Shown piece by piece: positions 36,773 to 45,802 of a stretch of 64,000 nucleotides of DNA (position 1 is the stretch's first letter; every line of letters begins with the position of its first letter). Under the pieces are notes generated by a model, which searched no databases, was not told where the DNA came from, and saw only the letters and a program-made list of their open reading frames with translations. The position numbers were made by a program, and so were the translations under genes. The stretch comes from Agrobacterium tumefaciens (lineage in GTDB: Bacteria > Pseudomonadota > Alphaproteobacteria > Rhizobiales > Rhizobiaceae): positions 496,001 to 560,000 of the forward strand of contig NZ_CP072308.1 in NCBI RefSeq assembly GCF_017726655.1. The letters are read 5' to 3'.

Positions 36773-38161
36773 ATGACAGCTTTTGACTACGATCTTTTCG
36801 TCATCGGTGGCGGTTCCGGCGGCGTGCGCAGCGGCCGTGTTGCGGCGTCCCTCGGCAAGCGCGTGGGCATTGCTGAAGAATACCGCTATGGCGGCACCTG
36901 CGTCATCCGCGGCTGCGTGCCGAAGAAGCTGTTCGTCTACGCTTCGCAATTCCCTGAACATTTCGAGGATTCGGAAGGATTTGGCTGGAGCGTGGGTGAG
37001 CGCAGCTTCGATTGGAAGAAGCTGATCGCGGCGAAGGACAAGGAAATTGCCCGGCTGGAAGGTCTCTATCGCAAGGGACTGGAAAACGCCAAGGCCGATA
37101 TTTTCGACAGCCGTGCCGAGCTGGTCGATGCCCATACCGTCAAGCTGACCAAAACCGGACAGACTTTCACCGCCGAGCGTATCGTGATTGCCGTCGGCGG
37201 CACGCCGAACGAGCACAGGGCTCTTCCCGGCCACGAGCTGACGATCTCGTCCAACGAGGCTTTCGATCTCGAAGAGTTGCCGAAGTCCATCCTGATTGCT
37301 GGAGGCGGTTACATCGCCGTCGAATTTGCCAATATTTTCCATGGACTTGGCGTGGAAACGACGCTGATCTATCGCGGCAAGGAAATCCTGTCGCGCTTCG
37401 ATCACGACATGCGCAGGGGTCTGCATGAGGCGATGGAAGCCAAGGGCATCCGCATCATTCTGGAAGATGTCATCGAAGAAGTGAGCAAGGACGGCGCGGG
37501 CGGCTTCGTGGCGCGCACCAACAAGGGCAATTCCCTGCATGTCGGTCTGGTGATGCTGGCGCTTGGCCGCGATCCGAACACCAAGGGCCTCGGGCTTGAA
37601 AATGCCGGTGTGAAGGTGGATTCGCGCGGCGCGATCATCGTTGATGACTATTCGCGCACAAACGTGCCCAGCATCTTCGCGCTGGGCGACGTCACCGACC
37701 GGGTACAGCTGACGCCCGTGGCGATCCACGAGGCCATGTGCTTTATCGAGACGGAATACAAGAACAACCCGACCAAACCTGATCATGAGTTGATCGCGAC
37801 GGCCGTATTCTCGCAGCCGGAGATCGGCACGGTCGGTCTGTCGGAAGAGGAAGCGGCCAGGAAATATCCGGAACTCGAAGTTTATCGCGCCCAGTTCCGG
37901 CCAATGAAGGCGACGCTGTCGGGCCGCCAGGAAAAGACGATCATGAAGCTGATCGTCAATGCTGGTGACCGGAAGGTGGTTGGCGTGCATATTCTCGGCC
38001 ACGAGGCCGGTGAAATGGCGCAGCTTCTTGGCATCACGCTGAAAGCCGGTTGCACCAAGGATGACTTCGACCGCACCATGGCTGTTCATCCGACGGCAGC
38101 CGAAGAGCTGGTGACGATGTATTCGCCGAGCTACCGAGTGGTGAATGGCGAGCGGGTCTAG
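36773..38161 (+). CDS. gor: Glutathione-disulfide reductase
   Basis: A 462-residue FAD/NADPH enzyme keeping glutathione reduced. FAD fold: LFVIGGGSGGVRSGRVAA. Redox pair: C43 and C48 in GGTCVIRGCVPKK, the variant found in plant and alphaproteobacterial glutathione reductases. NADPH fold: ILIAGGGYIAVEFANIF. FAD segment FALGDVTDRVQLTPVAI, and the dimer-interface base HPTAAEELV. The ATG at 36773 is chosen over the TTG two codons earlier. Its stop overlaps the end of the convergent LysR gene by four bases. Confidence 0.94.
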   Translation: MTAFDYDLFVIGGGSGGVRSGRVAASLGKRVGIAEEYRYGGTCVIRGCVPKKLFVYASQFPEHFEDSEGFGWSVGERSFDWKKLIAAKDKEIARLEGLYRKGLENAKADIFDSRAELVDAHTVKLTKTGQTFTAERIVIAVGGTPNEHRALPGHELTISSNEAFDLEELPKSILIAGGGYIAVEFANIFHGLGVETTLIYRGKEILSRFDHDMRRGLHEAMEAKGIRIILEDVIEEVSKDGAGGFVARTNKGNSLHVGLVMLALGRDPNTKGLGLENAGVKVDSRGAIIVDDYSRTNVPSIFALGDVTDRVQLTPVAIHEAMCFIETEYKNNPTKPDHELIATAVFSQPEIGTVGLSEEEAARKYPELEVYRAQFRPMKATLSGRQEKTIMKLIVNAGDRKVVGVHILGHEAGEMAQLLGITLKAGCTKDDFDRTMAVHPTAAEELVTMYSPSYRVVNGERV

Positions 38162-39063
38162 CTTCTCTTCCGCTCCTGCTTCCAGCTCGTCTCTGCCTGA
38201 TGCTGGCGGCTGCCATCGAACAACGCCTCGTTGCTCTTCAAGAGAGCGACGAGGCGATCTATGGCAAGCCGCATCTCTGGGGCGTGCCGGTCGTCGTCGT
38301 TCACGATGATCCAAAGTGGATGGGACAGTTCCCCGATGATCTCGCCGTCGCGGGCAAGGTCGGGGACATTATCACCAATAAAACAGGGCAGGACGCCTTT
38401 TCCGGCGCCGCTCTGTATCAGGCTCGGCAGAAGAGCAGGGGCATTCGTCCAGGTGTGGACCAGCGGTTCACGATGTCTGAACACCCATTTTTCGGCATCG
38501 GATTTTGCGACCTCGGTGCCGATCGAAATCCATTGCTCTATATTTTTGCCTGAGCCGTCGCGTGCGCTATAGGCGCAATAGGCGACGTCGACCGATTTGC
38601 GGACGGCGAAATTTCCCGTGGCTGGCTTGTCGTGCCTGATCGCGATCATGCCGCGCCTGTAGGTCAACTCGTCCTCGTTCTCACATTGCTTGCAGCACAG
38701 GCGGAAAGCATCTGACGGGCCTCGTATGGCGGCTGAATTGGCCGCGATAAAGCCGGCAATCCAGATGTCGCTGGATATCGAAACGATCGGCAGCGAAAAG
38801 GCCTCGCTATGCCATTGGGTGATCTCGGTCGCGCTCGTTCGCATCGCCCGCACCTTTTCGAGCAGGACTTCACCATCCGGGGCGAGGCGATATCCATTCT
38901 GGCTTCGAACGAAGAGCGTTCGCCCCATCTTGCGTTCGAGAAGCATCATCTTTCGGCCGATCGTTGGCGCACTCAGGCCTGCTTTGCCGGCTGCGGCGGT
39001 AAGGCCGCCTTCTGTCGCAACGATGTCGAAAAGCCTCAACTCGTCCCAATCCACTTCCGTCAT
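38158..39063 (-). CDS. LysR-type transcriptional regulator
   Basis: A 301-residue regulator. The N-terminal winged helix-turn-helix is clear: LRLFDIVATEGGLTAAAGKAGLSAPTIGRKMMLLERKMGRTLFVR. The rest is the periplasmic-binding-protein-like effector domain, with several cysteines (CCKQCENED) that could sense redox or metal. The tail is polar. It is convergent with gor, overlapping by four bases, and divergent from a small gene at 39206, the natural first candidate for its target. Effector unknown. Confidence 0.85.
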   Translation of the reverse strand: MTEVDWDELRLFDIVATEGGLTAAAGKAGLSAPTIGRKMMLLERKMGRTLFVRSQNGYRLAPDGEVLLEKVRAMRTSATEITQWHSEAFSLPIVSISSDIWIAGFIAANSAAIRGPSDAFRLCCKQCENEDELTYRRGMIAIRHDKPATGNFAVRKSVDVAYCAYSARDGSGKNIEQWISIGTEVAKSDAEKWVFRHREPLVHTWTNAPALLPSLIQSGAGKGVLPCFIGDNVPDLARDGEIIGELSHPLWIIVNDDDRHAPEMRLAIDRLVALLKSNEALFDGSRQHQAETSWKQERKRS

Positions 39064-39181
39064 GGCATTCTCTCCACATCATGAATGCATCTTATACGCA
39101 TCGGCGTCTGTCTTCTCCGTCCGGAGATGAAACGGGTCTTTCAATCTCGCGTCTACGCTTTGCCCATGGCGCAACCTAATT

Positions 39182-39202
39182 CGTCTCCAGTGAAAGGAGA
39201 CG
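39182..39202 (+). promoter_or_regulatory. Hairpin masking a Shine-Dalgarno site
   Basis: CGTCTCC, seven bases, GGAGACG: a perfect 7-bp stem. Its right arm contains the GGAG ribosome site of the small gene that starts at 39206, so the folded form would block translation. Confidence 0.4.
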
Positions 39203-39205
39203 GCC

Positions 39206-39388
39206 ATGTTACCCGAAACAATGTTCCTGATGGAGAAGATCAGACGCAAAGAGAACCTTCGCCCACAAGACGAGGCCGACGAGTGGCAGACCTGGCCCTC
39301 CTCGCGGCTTGATCGGCTTGCGGTGTTTCTTTTTCATTTGACGCGCACGTTACGCCGATACATCACCTTGAAGTCTTGCGATCGATGA
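39206..39388 (+). CDS. Small basic protein, unknown
   Basis: A 60-residue frame starting MLPETMFLMEKIRR, with DEADEWQTWPSSRL in the middle and a C-terminal hydrophobic/basic helix (LAVFLFHLTRTLRRYITLK) that could lie on a membrane. The ribosome site AAAGGAGA is at the right distance but sits in a hairpin. It is divergent from a LysR gene. No family recognised; expression is plausible but unproven. Confidence 0.4.
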   Translation: MLPETMFLMEKIRRKENLRPQDEADEWQTWPSSRLDRLAVFLFHLTRTLRRYITLKSCDR

Positions 39389-39578
39389 CCTCAGTGGCGA
39401 GACGACTCTGATTTAAATCGTTTGAAATCATTTTTCTGTTTCACGGCGCACCAAAAGGCTCAGAAAGGGGGCGGCGGGCGTGCGGGTCACTATGCAAAGC
39501 CTGTGCTTGGAGCTATAAGCCGCTCAATTTTTCGAGGCGGTCGCGCGTCCTTTGCGCGGTCGAAGGAAGGGTAAGAAC

Positions 39579-40955
39579 ATGGCACAGAATTGGACCCCCG
39601 GCAGCTGGCGGCAGAAACCGATCCAGCAGGTTCCCGAATATCCTGATGCGGCAGCACTTGCTGCGACGGAAGCCACGCTTGCGACCTATCCGCCGCTGGT
39701 CTTTGCAGGTGAAGCCCGCCGCCTGAAAAAACAGCTCGCCAATGTGGCAGAAGGCAACGCCTTCCTGCTGCAGGGCGGCGATTGCGCCGAAAGCTTCCTC
39801 GAGCACGGCGCGGACAATATCCGTGACTTCTTCCGCGCCTTCCTGCAGATGGCCGTGGTGCTGACCTACGGTGCACAGCTGCCCGTGGTGAAGGTGGGAC
39901 GCATTGCCGGCCAGTTCGCCAAGCCGCGCTCTTCCAACGTGGAAGTGCAGGATGGCGTGACGCTGCCGTCCTACCGCGGTGACATCATCAACGGCATCGA
40001 ATTCAACGAAGCCTCGCGCATTCCGAGCCCCGAGCGCCAGCTTGACGCCTACCGCCAGTCGGCGGCGACGCTGAACTTGCTGCGCGCTTTCGCCATGGGC
40101 GGTTACGCCAACCTCGAAAACGTTCACCAGTGGATGCTCGGCTTCATCAAGGACAGCCCGCAGGCGGATCGTTACCGCAAGCTGGCCGACCGCATTTCCG
40201 AAACCATGGACTTCATGAAGGCGATCGGCATCAGCGCCGACAGCAATCCGAGCCTGCGCGAGACGGATTTCTTCACCAGCCATGAGGCCTTGCTGCTCGG
40301 TTACGAAGAGGCGCTGACCCGTATCGATTCCACCTCCGGCGACTGGTACGCGACATCGGGCCACATGATCTGGATCGGCGACCGCACGCGTCAGCTCGAC
40401 CATGCGCATGTCGAATATTTCCGCGGCATCAAGAACCCGATCGGCCTGAAGTGTGGTCCGTCGCTGACGCCCGACAATCTGATCGAGCTGATCGATGCGC
40501 TGAACCCGGCGAACGAGGCTGGCCGTCTGACCCTGATCTGCCGTTTCGGCCACGACAAGGTGGCAGACAGCCTGCCGAAGCTCATCCGTGCGGTGGAAAA
40601 GGAAGGCCGCAAGGTCGTATGGTCCTGCGATCCCATGCATGGCAACACGATCACGCTCAACCACTACAAGACGCGCCCGTTCGAGCGCATCCTGTCGGAA
40701 GTCGAAAGCTTCTTCCAGATCCATCGCGCCGAGGGCACGCATCCGGGCGGCATCCACATCGAGATGACCGGCAAGGACGTGACCGAGTGCACGGGTGGCG
40801 CGCGCGCCGTGACGGCGGATTCGCTGTCCGACCGTTACCACACCCATTGCGATCCGCGCCTCAACGCTGATCAGGCGCTGGAACTGGCATTCCTGCTGTC
40901 CGAGCGCATGAAGAGCGGTCGCGACGAAAAGCGTCTGGCGATTGCCAACGCCTGA
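39579..40955 (+). CDS. 3-deoxy-7-phosphoheptulonate synthase, class II
   Basis: First enzyme of the shikimate pathway: joins phosphoenolpyruvate and erythrose-4-phosphate to DAHP. From ATG 39579 (GAAGGAAGG upstream) it is 458 residues, the length of plant-type class II enzymes. Visible motifs are [14 protein letters not shown] at the start, [11 protein letters not shown] with the metal-binding Cys, [15 protein letters not shown], and [21 protein letters not shown]. The C-terminal metal ligands include [15 protein letters not shown]. It is not related to E. coli AroFGH in sequence. Regulation by tryptophan is common in the class but not visible here. Confidence 0.94.
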   Translation: MAQNWTPGSWRQKPIQQVPEYPDAAALAATEATLATYPPLVFAGEARRLKKQLANVAEGNAFLLQGGDCAESFLEHGADNIRDFFRAFLQMAVVLTYGAQLPVVKVGRIAGQFAKPRSSNVEVQDGVTLPSYRGDIINGIEFNEASRIPSPERQLDAYRQSAATLNLLRAFAMGGYANLENVHQWMLGFIKDSPQADRYRKLADRISETMDFMKAIGISADSNPSLRETDFFTSHEALLLGYEEALTRIDSTSGDWYATSGHMIWIGDRTRQLDHAHVEYFRGIKNPIGLKCGPSLTPDNLIELIDALNPANEAGRLTLICRFGHDKVADSLPKLIRAVEKEGRKVVWSCDPMHGNTITLNHYKTRPFERILSEVESFFQIHRAEGTHPGGIHIEMTGKDVTECTGGARAVTADSLSDRYHTHCDPRLNADQALELAFLLSERMKSGRDEKRLAIANA

Positions 40956-40979
40956 TCCGGGCGATTAACGTATAAAACA

Positions 40980-41013
40980 AAAAAGCCGCCGGGAGACCCT
41001 CCGGCGGCTTTTT
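40980..41013. terminator. Bidirectional terminator, DAHP synthase / tadG
   Basis: AAAAAGCCGCCGG, an 8-base loop and CCGGCGGCTTTTT: a 13-bp perfect stem with T-tracts both ways. It serves the DAHP synthase gene and the convergent tadG gene. Confidence 0.92.
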
Positions 41014-41028
41014 CGTGCGTGGTGTTGA

Positions 41029-42768
41029 TTATTGCACCAGCGCGGGCTGCTGGCAGCGGACATCCGTGACCCGCACATCGGCTTCACCGATCTTGACGCC
41101 GAGGACGAGGAGCACGTTGTAGAGCAGCTGGTCCACTGGCGCGGTGACTGTCGCCAGCGTGTTGGCCAGCGCCGACTGGACGCCTGCGAGCCCCCCCAGA
41201 TCAAGATTGATGAAGAGAAGCCTGATATCGAGATTGAGGTTCTTCAGAAGCGAACTGACAAGCGTCGTGACAGTGTCCTTGGTCGAGACGCTCTTGATCT
41301 TCGCTTGCGTAATATCCGACTGGGTAAAGGTGAGTTTTGTCTTCGTCATGTTGGTGGCGTTGATGAGGGCGCTGCCATTGATGGCGAGCAGCGTCGAATC
41401 CACGATCGCTGCTTTTGTCACGCGCGGGTCCCTGCCGAAATTGGCAAAGGCCGTGGTATCGACATTGCCGAGCGCGATTTCCGCAACGCCGGGGACGACT
41501 TCCACATCCACCGTCCCCTGTCCACCGCCGGTGCATCTGATATCGGCAAGCCGTGCTTCGGCATGGGCGACTTCAACATAAAGCGGAAGATTGATCTTGA
41601 GGCCGGCAAGGGCCTGAAGGCCATCGACCACGACATTGACTGCGAGCCGCGTCTGCGCCGTGCGCACGATGGTGCCCTGGCCGCCAACGGCGAGCGACGG
41701 CGTTTCAACGGGCGGTTCGCCAATGGCGAGCGTTGCCTTGACGGAGGCGAGCCCGAGCAGATTGGCATTGAGATTGAGGCCAAGCTGTTTGCCGCCATTA
41801 CCGGCCACGGCTGCGGCGTTGATGAGATCAAAGACGCCGGCGGTGACTTTCAGGTTTTCGCCGGTTCCAATCAGCTTGTCGGAGAGGGGGCCGAGATTGA
41901 GGATTTCCTCGAGCTTGATCTTGACGTTGCTTTTGTTGACGGTCTTCTGGAGCGTGTTCAAGACGGTAACGACGGCCGGTTGCAGGCCGGTAGTTTTCGT
42001 CAGCACTTCCAGAAATTTGCCGTAGCTGATCTCTGTCTGCAGAACGTCCTTATAGGTGCCGGCGGTCAGGTTAAGATCGATGGCCAGCGCCTCGACGATC
42101 TTCAGCGCATTGACATCGGCCGCGACAAGCGCCTGATAGTCCATGAGTTTCAGCGACACGGTCGTGCCGAGAAGGCTGCCAAGCAGGCTGTTGAGGATGC
42201 CCTCATCCAGACTGGCGAGGCGCGATCCCACCGAAAACGCGGCGATCTTCTGTGACGAGGCAGTGCCGACTGCGGAGACCTTCGGCGGCGTTGTGAAGGC
42301 GGAGGCAAAGAATATCTGCCCCTGTTCGACGATGTTCACCTTGATCGCGTTGGTGGGGAGCGCATTATCGACGAAACGCTGGCCCACCGGCACGGTCGCA
42401 TCCGGCTCGTAGTGACCTTTGATGACCTCCGCATAGCCCTTGCTGGTCGCGAACTCATTGAGCGGATCGAAGGGTTGCAGCCCCTCGGCGGTCAGCAGCC
42501 CCTTATCCGTCTTGACGCCGAGGTCCATGCCATTGAGGGCGAAATATTGCTGGACTGCTTTTTCCGGATCGGCAGCGTTTGCCGCCCCGGAAATGGCCGC
42601 GAGATCGGCTGTCTGCTGCAATTGCCGTTTCTGCAATGTGAGGTTACCGTAATCGACACCCAGCGCCAGGATGCCGATGAAAAGCGGTGCGGTGAGGCCG
42701 GCGGAAATCGCGATATTGCCGCACTTGTCCTTGAGGAAGCGGGGGAGCAGGGAATGAAGATGTCGCAT
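41029..42768 (-). CDS. TadG-like Flp pilus assembly protein
   Basis: A 579-residue exported protein. The N-terminal helix with a charged flank (KCGNIAISAGLTAPLFIGILALGVDYGNLTLQKRQLQQTADLAAISGA) is the TadE/TadG-type anchor, seen in pseudopilins and TadG. The remainder is a long periplasmic domain with repeated Val/Leu/Asn patterns and two cysteines near the end. It starts one base after the tadE stop, with GGAGG upstream. The pair is here alone: no cpaA/B/C, tadA/B/C or flp pilin gene is in this window. Confidence 0.75.
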   Translation of the reverse strand: MRHLHSLLPRFLKDKCGNIAISAGLTAPLFIGILALGVDYGNLTLQKRQLQQTADLAAISGAANAADPEKAVQQYFALNGMDLGVKTDKGLLTAEGLQPFDPLNEFATSKGYAEVIKGHYEPDATVPVGQRFVDNALPTNAIKVNIVEQGQIFFASAFTTPPKVSAVGTASSQKIAAFSVGSRLASLDEGILNSLLGSLLGTTVSLKLMDYQALVAADVNALKIVEALAIDLNLTAGTYKDVLQTEISYGKFLEVLTKTTGLQPAVVTVLNTLQKTVNKSNVKIKLEEILNLGPLSDKLIGTGENLKVTAGVFDLINAAAVAGNGGKQLGLNLNANLLGLASVKATLAIGEPPVETPSLAVGGQGTIVRTAQTRLAVNVVVDGLQALAGLKINLPLYVEVAHAEARLADIRCTGGGQGTVDVEVVPGVAEIALGNVDTTAFANFGRDPRVTKAAIVDSTLLAINGSALINATNMTKTKLTFTQSDITQAKIKSVSTKDTVTTLVSSLLKNLNLDIRLLFINLDLGGLAGVQSALANTLATVTAPVDQLLYNVLLVLGVKIGEADVRVTDVRCQQPALVQ

Positions 42769-42769
42769 G

Positions 42770-43192
42770 TCATGCTCCTCCGATCCGGATGGTTGAAAAG
42801 CGCCGGATGACCGGCTCGGGTAGGGTGTAGCTGTAGAGGCTCCAGATCGGCAGGTTGCTGGCGTCGTATTCCACTTTCACCGTAAACTGGTTCGCATTGG
42901 CAGGGTCGGTGGCGACATTGACGGTGAAGCGGGTCTTGTCCATGAAAGCGTAGCTGAGGTCGCTTTTGGTTACGAAGTCGCGGGCCAGTTGCTGGCGTTC
43001 GGTCGTGTTGAGGCCGGCGACGGCTGTTCGAGCCGCGTCGGCTGCGATCTGCTGAACCGAGTAGGCCGCCATGAGGTAAATACCGTAGGCGATCATGGTG
43101 AGCAGGACGAGAAAGAAGATCGGAGCAACAATGGCGAACTCGACGGCAGATGAGCCGGCTCTGTCGCGAAGGAAACGCACTGCATGACGCAT
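42770..43192 (-). CDS. TadE-like pseudopilin protein
   Basis: A 140-residue protein with a short basic lead (MRHAVRFLRDRAGSSAVEFAIVAPIFFLVLLTMIAYGIYLMAAY). The Glu five residues into the hydrophobic stretch is the prepilin-like processing signature of the TadE family (AVEFA). The rest is a small periplasmic domain. It is the upstream partner of tadG with a one-base gap. TadE/TadG pairs help build Flp pili, but orphan pairs also exist in Rhizobiales. Confidence 0.78.
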   Translation of the reverse strand: MRHAVRFLRDRAGSSAVEFAIVAPIFFLVLLTMIAYGIYLMAAYSVQQIAADAARTAVAGLNTTERQQLARDFVTKSDLSYAFMDKTRFTVNVATDPANANQFTVKVEYDASNLPIWSLYSYTLPEPVIRRFSTIRIGGA

Positions 43193-43330
43193 AAAGCACC
43201 CCCGTTCCTAAAGGCACCCAAGGTTCGATGCCTTGTTTTATTATTTTCGGAAATGCTAATTTATAGGCGTTAATTTTTTGTTGATGCCGCCCTTATGGGT
43301 TGCAGGACATGTTAAACATTCGCGTCCGCT

Positions 43331-44173
43331 TCAGATCAGTCGGAGACCCTTGAAGCTGGCATGGCCGTCCTTGCCAATGATGATATGGTCGTGGACAGTG
43401 ATGCCAAGCGGCTTTGCCGTCTCGATGATGGTTTTGGTCATCTCGATATCCGCACGCGAAGGGGTTGGATCCCCACTGGGATGATTGTGGATTAAAATCA
43501 ATGCTGTAGAGGAAAGCTCAAGTGCCCGGCGAACGATTTCGCGCGGGTAGACCGGCGTGTGGTCCACGGTTCCCTGTCCCTGAACTTCGTCGGCAATCAG
43601 GACATTTCGCTTGTCGAGGAAGAGAATGCGGAATTGTTCCCGCGTCTCGTAGGCCATGGCGGCATGGCAATAGTCGATGACCGACGACCACGAGCCGAGA
43701 ACCTGCTTGTTGCGGATTTCGCTTTTCAGCATGCGTTGGGAGACGGAGGCGACAAGCTTCAGGTCGAGCGCGACGGCCTCACCCACGCCCTTCACCTCCT
43801 GCAACAGGGCCACCGGCGCCCCGAGCACGCCGCCGAGAGTGCCAAACCGGGCAAGCAGCGCCTTTGCGATGGGTTTTGTATCGCGCCTCGGGATCAGCCG
43901 GAACAACAGAAGCTCCAGCAATTCATAATCGGCCAGCGCTGAATCCCCGCCATCGCGGTAGCGCGCCCGCAACCGGTCTCGGTGACCGTGATAGTGAGCG
44001 GCATCCGCTTCGTGTTCCGTAGCGGCTGCGGCCCCCTCTGCCTTTTTCGGCGCACTGCGTGGCTCTGAAAAAAAGCCGCGCTCGTCTGCCCCTTCGAACA
44101 GATCGCCTTCGCCCGCCTCGAAGCCTGACGTCGGAGAAAGATCGGCGGAAGGCGGGGCGGGGCGTTTTGCCAT
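43331..44173 (-). CDS. radC: RadC family JAMM-domain protein
   Basis: A 280-residue protein. The C-terminal half holds the zinc-dependent JAMM/MPN motif: [22 protein letters not shown] (H-x-H-x7-S-x2-D). The middle has a helix-hairpin-helix ([31 protein letters not shown]). The first 75 residues are Pro/Glu/Ala-rich and probably disordered. RadC was named for a repair phenotype that did not hold up; its true activity is unknown. The start at ATG 44173, 13 bp after the map stop, gives the best operon fit. It is the last gene of phaC–sfsA–map–radC. Confidence 0.85.
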   Translation of the reverse strand: MAKRPAPPSADLSPTSGFEAGEGDLFEGADERGFFSEPRSAPKKAEGAAAATEHEADAAHYHGHRDRLRARYRDGGDSALADYELLELLLFRLIPRRDTKPIAKALLARFGTLGGVLGAPVALLQEVKGVGEAVALDLKLVASVSQRMLKSEIRNKQVLGSWSSVIDYCHAAMAYETREQFRILFLDKRNVLIADEVQGQGTVDHTPVYPREIVRRALELSSTALILIHNHPSGDPTPSRADIEMTKTIIETAKPLGITVHDHIIIGKDGHASFKGLRLI

Positions 44174-44186
44174 GGATGGTGGGGCC

Positions 44187-45023
44187 TTAAGCGAGTGGCG
44201 GCAGGCCCGGACGATCAAGGCCGCCCGGCGACAGCGTGAAAATTTCACAGCCGGTGGCGGTGACGCCGACGGCATGTTCGTATTGCGCGGAAAGCGACCG
44301 GTCGCGAGTGACCGCCGTCCAGCCATCGGAAAGCACCTTCACATGCGGCTTGCCGAGATTGATCATCGGCTCGATGGTGAAAATCATGCCCTCGCGAATT
44401 TCCGGGCCTTCCTCGGGGTGGCCGTAATGCAGGATGTTCGGTGTATCGTGGAACAGGCGTCCGACGCCATGGCCGCAGAAATCACGCACGACAGAGCAGC
44501 GCTCAGCTTCCGCATAGGCCTGGATCGCGGCGCCGATTGCCCCGGTTCGCGCACCGGGCTTCACCGCCGCAATCCCGCGCATCAGGCATTCATAAGTTAC
44601 TTCCATCAGACGTTCGGCGGCGCGCTTGATCTGGCCGACCGGATACATGCGGCTCGAATCGCCATGCCAGCCGTCCAGCACGTAGGTCACGTCGATATTG
44701 ACGATATCGCCCTCGCGCAGCGGCTTTTCATCGGGAATGCCGTGGCAGACCACATGGTTGATCGAGGTGCAGACGGACTTCGTATAACCGCGATAATTGA
44801 GCGTCGCCGGCAACGCGCCATGATCAGCGCCGAATTCGAAGACGAAACGGTCGATGGCGTCGGTCGTCACACCCGGCTTGACGATGGCCGCCAGCTCATC
44901 GAGGCAACGCGCCGTCAGCTGGCACGCCTTGCGCATGCCATCGAAATCCTCAGGCGTATAAAGGCGGATGACGCCCGTATTCTTGAGGGGGGCGGAGGCT
45001 GCGTCGATATAGGTGACCATCAT
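44187..45023 (-). CDS. map: Methionine aminopeptidase, type I
   Basis: Removes the initiator methionine from nascent proteins; about 278 residues. The five metal ligands are visible: [20 protein letters not shown] (two Asp), the His in [12 protein letters not shown], the first Glu in [10 protein letters not shown] and the second in [10 protein letters not shown]. Length fits the simple type I enzyme with a short N-terminal addition. A double ATG at 45021-45023 leaves the start open by one residue. Third gene in a four-gene minus-strand cluster. Confidence 0.95.
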   Translation of the reverse strand: MMVTYIDAASAPLKNTGVIRLYTPEDFDGMRKACQLTARCLDELAAIVKPGVTTDAIDRFVFEFGADHGALPATLNYRGYTKSVCTSINHVVCHGIPDEKPLREGDIVNIDVTYVLDGWHGDSSRMYPVGQIKRAAERLMEVTYECLMRGIAAVKPGARTGAIGAAIQAYAEAERCSVVRDFCGHGVGRLFHDTPNILHYGHPEEGPEIREGMIFTIEPMINLGKPHVKVLSDGWTAVTRDRSLSAQYEHAVGVTATGCEIFTLSPGGLDRPGLPPLA

Positions 45024-45051
45024 AGTGCTTTCTGTCTCTTCACGTCCCTGT

Positions 45052-45771
45052 TCATAAAACAGCTGGACGCCATTCGTCCATCTTAACCGTTCCGCTGACC
45101 GAAATTTGTGTCGGCGAGACCGCGCATTTCACCGCATAGGCTTCCACACCGCGCGCCATTGCCCGTGCGAAAGCCAGCGCATAGACTGGATCGAGATCGT
45201 CGCAGATGCGCATGCGGTCGCAATCGTCGCGCTGGATGAGATAGAGCATCACCGCACGGTGACCAAGTTCCGCGGCGTCACCCAACTCCTCCAGATGTTT
45301 GGCGCCGCGTTTGGTCGCGGTATCGGGGAACTCGGCAAGGCCCTTTTCGCGCATGAAATGCACGTTCTTGACTTCCACATAGGCGTCCGGCCGGCCGGGG
45401 TCGGATAGCAGGAAATCGATGCGAGAGTTGCGGCCGTATTTCTGTTCGCGCCGGATCGTCGAATAACCCCCAAGTTCCGGGATGCGGCCGTTGATTATGG
45501 CTTCTTCCGCCAGCCGGTTTGGCATGCCGGTGTTGATGCCGACGACGGTTTCATCGGCCTCGACCATTTCCAGCATGTGGCGATATTTGCGGGTGGGACT
45601 GTCGTGCTGCGATAGCCAGATGCGGGACCCCGGCGTCGTCAACCCGCGCATGGAGCCGGTATTGGGGCAGGAGCCGGTGATCTCAGTGCCGTCTTCCAGA
45701 ACGGCATCGAAGAGGAAGCGCTTGTAGCGGGAAATCAGCGTCGCTGGAATGAGCGGGGGTGTGAAGAACAT
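45052..45771 (-). CDS. sfsA: SfsA-type DNA/RNA nuclease
   Basis: A 239-residue protein of the sugar-fermentation-stimulation family. The N-terminal OB-like part ([27 protein letters not shown]) and C-terminal PD-(D/E)XK-like nuclease part ([24 protein letters not shown] with D and E-x-K) are both clear. E. coli SfsA has been reported as a nuclease; its earlier role in maltose use is not supported by the fold. I start at ATG 45771, 31 bp after phaC, rejecting a longer frame that runs into phaC. Confidence 0.88.
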   Translation of the reverse strand: MFFTPPLIPATLISRYKRFLFDAVLEDGTEITGSCPNTGSMRGLTTPGSRIWLSQHDSPTRKYRHMLEMVEADETVVGINTGMPNRLAEEAIINGRIPELGGYSTIRREQKYGRNSRIDFLLSDPGRPDAYVEVKNVHFMREKGLAEFPDTATKRGAKHLEELGDAAELGHRAVMLYLIQRDDCDRMRICDDLDPVYALAFARAMARGVEAYAVKCAVSPTQISVSGTVKMDEWRPAVL

Positions 45772-45802
45772 CGTGCCAGAAGGATCAGGTGAAGGGCAGG
45801 GG

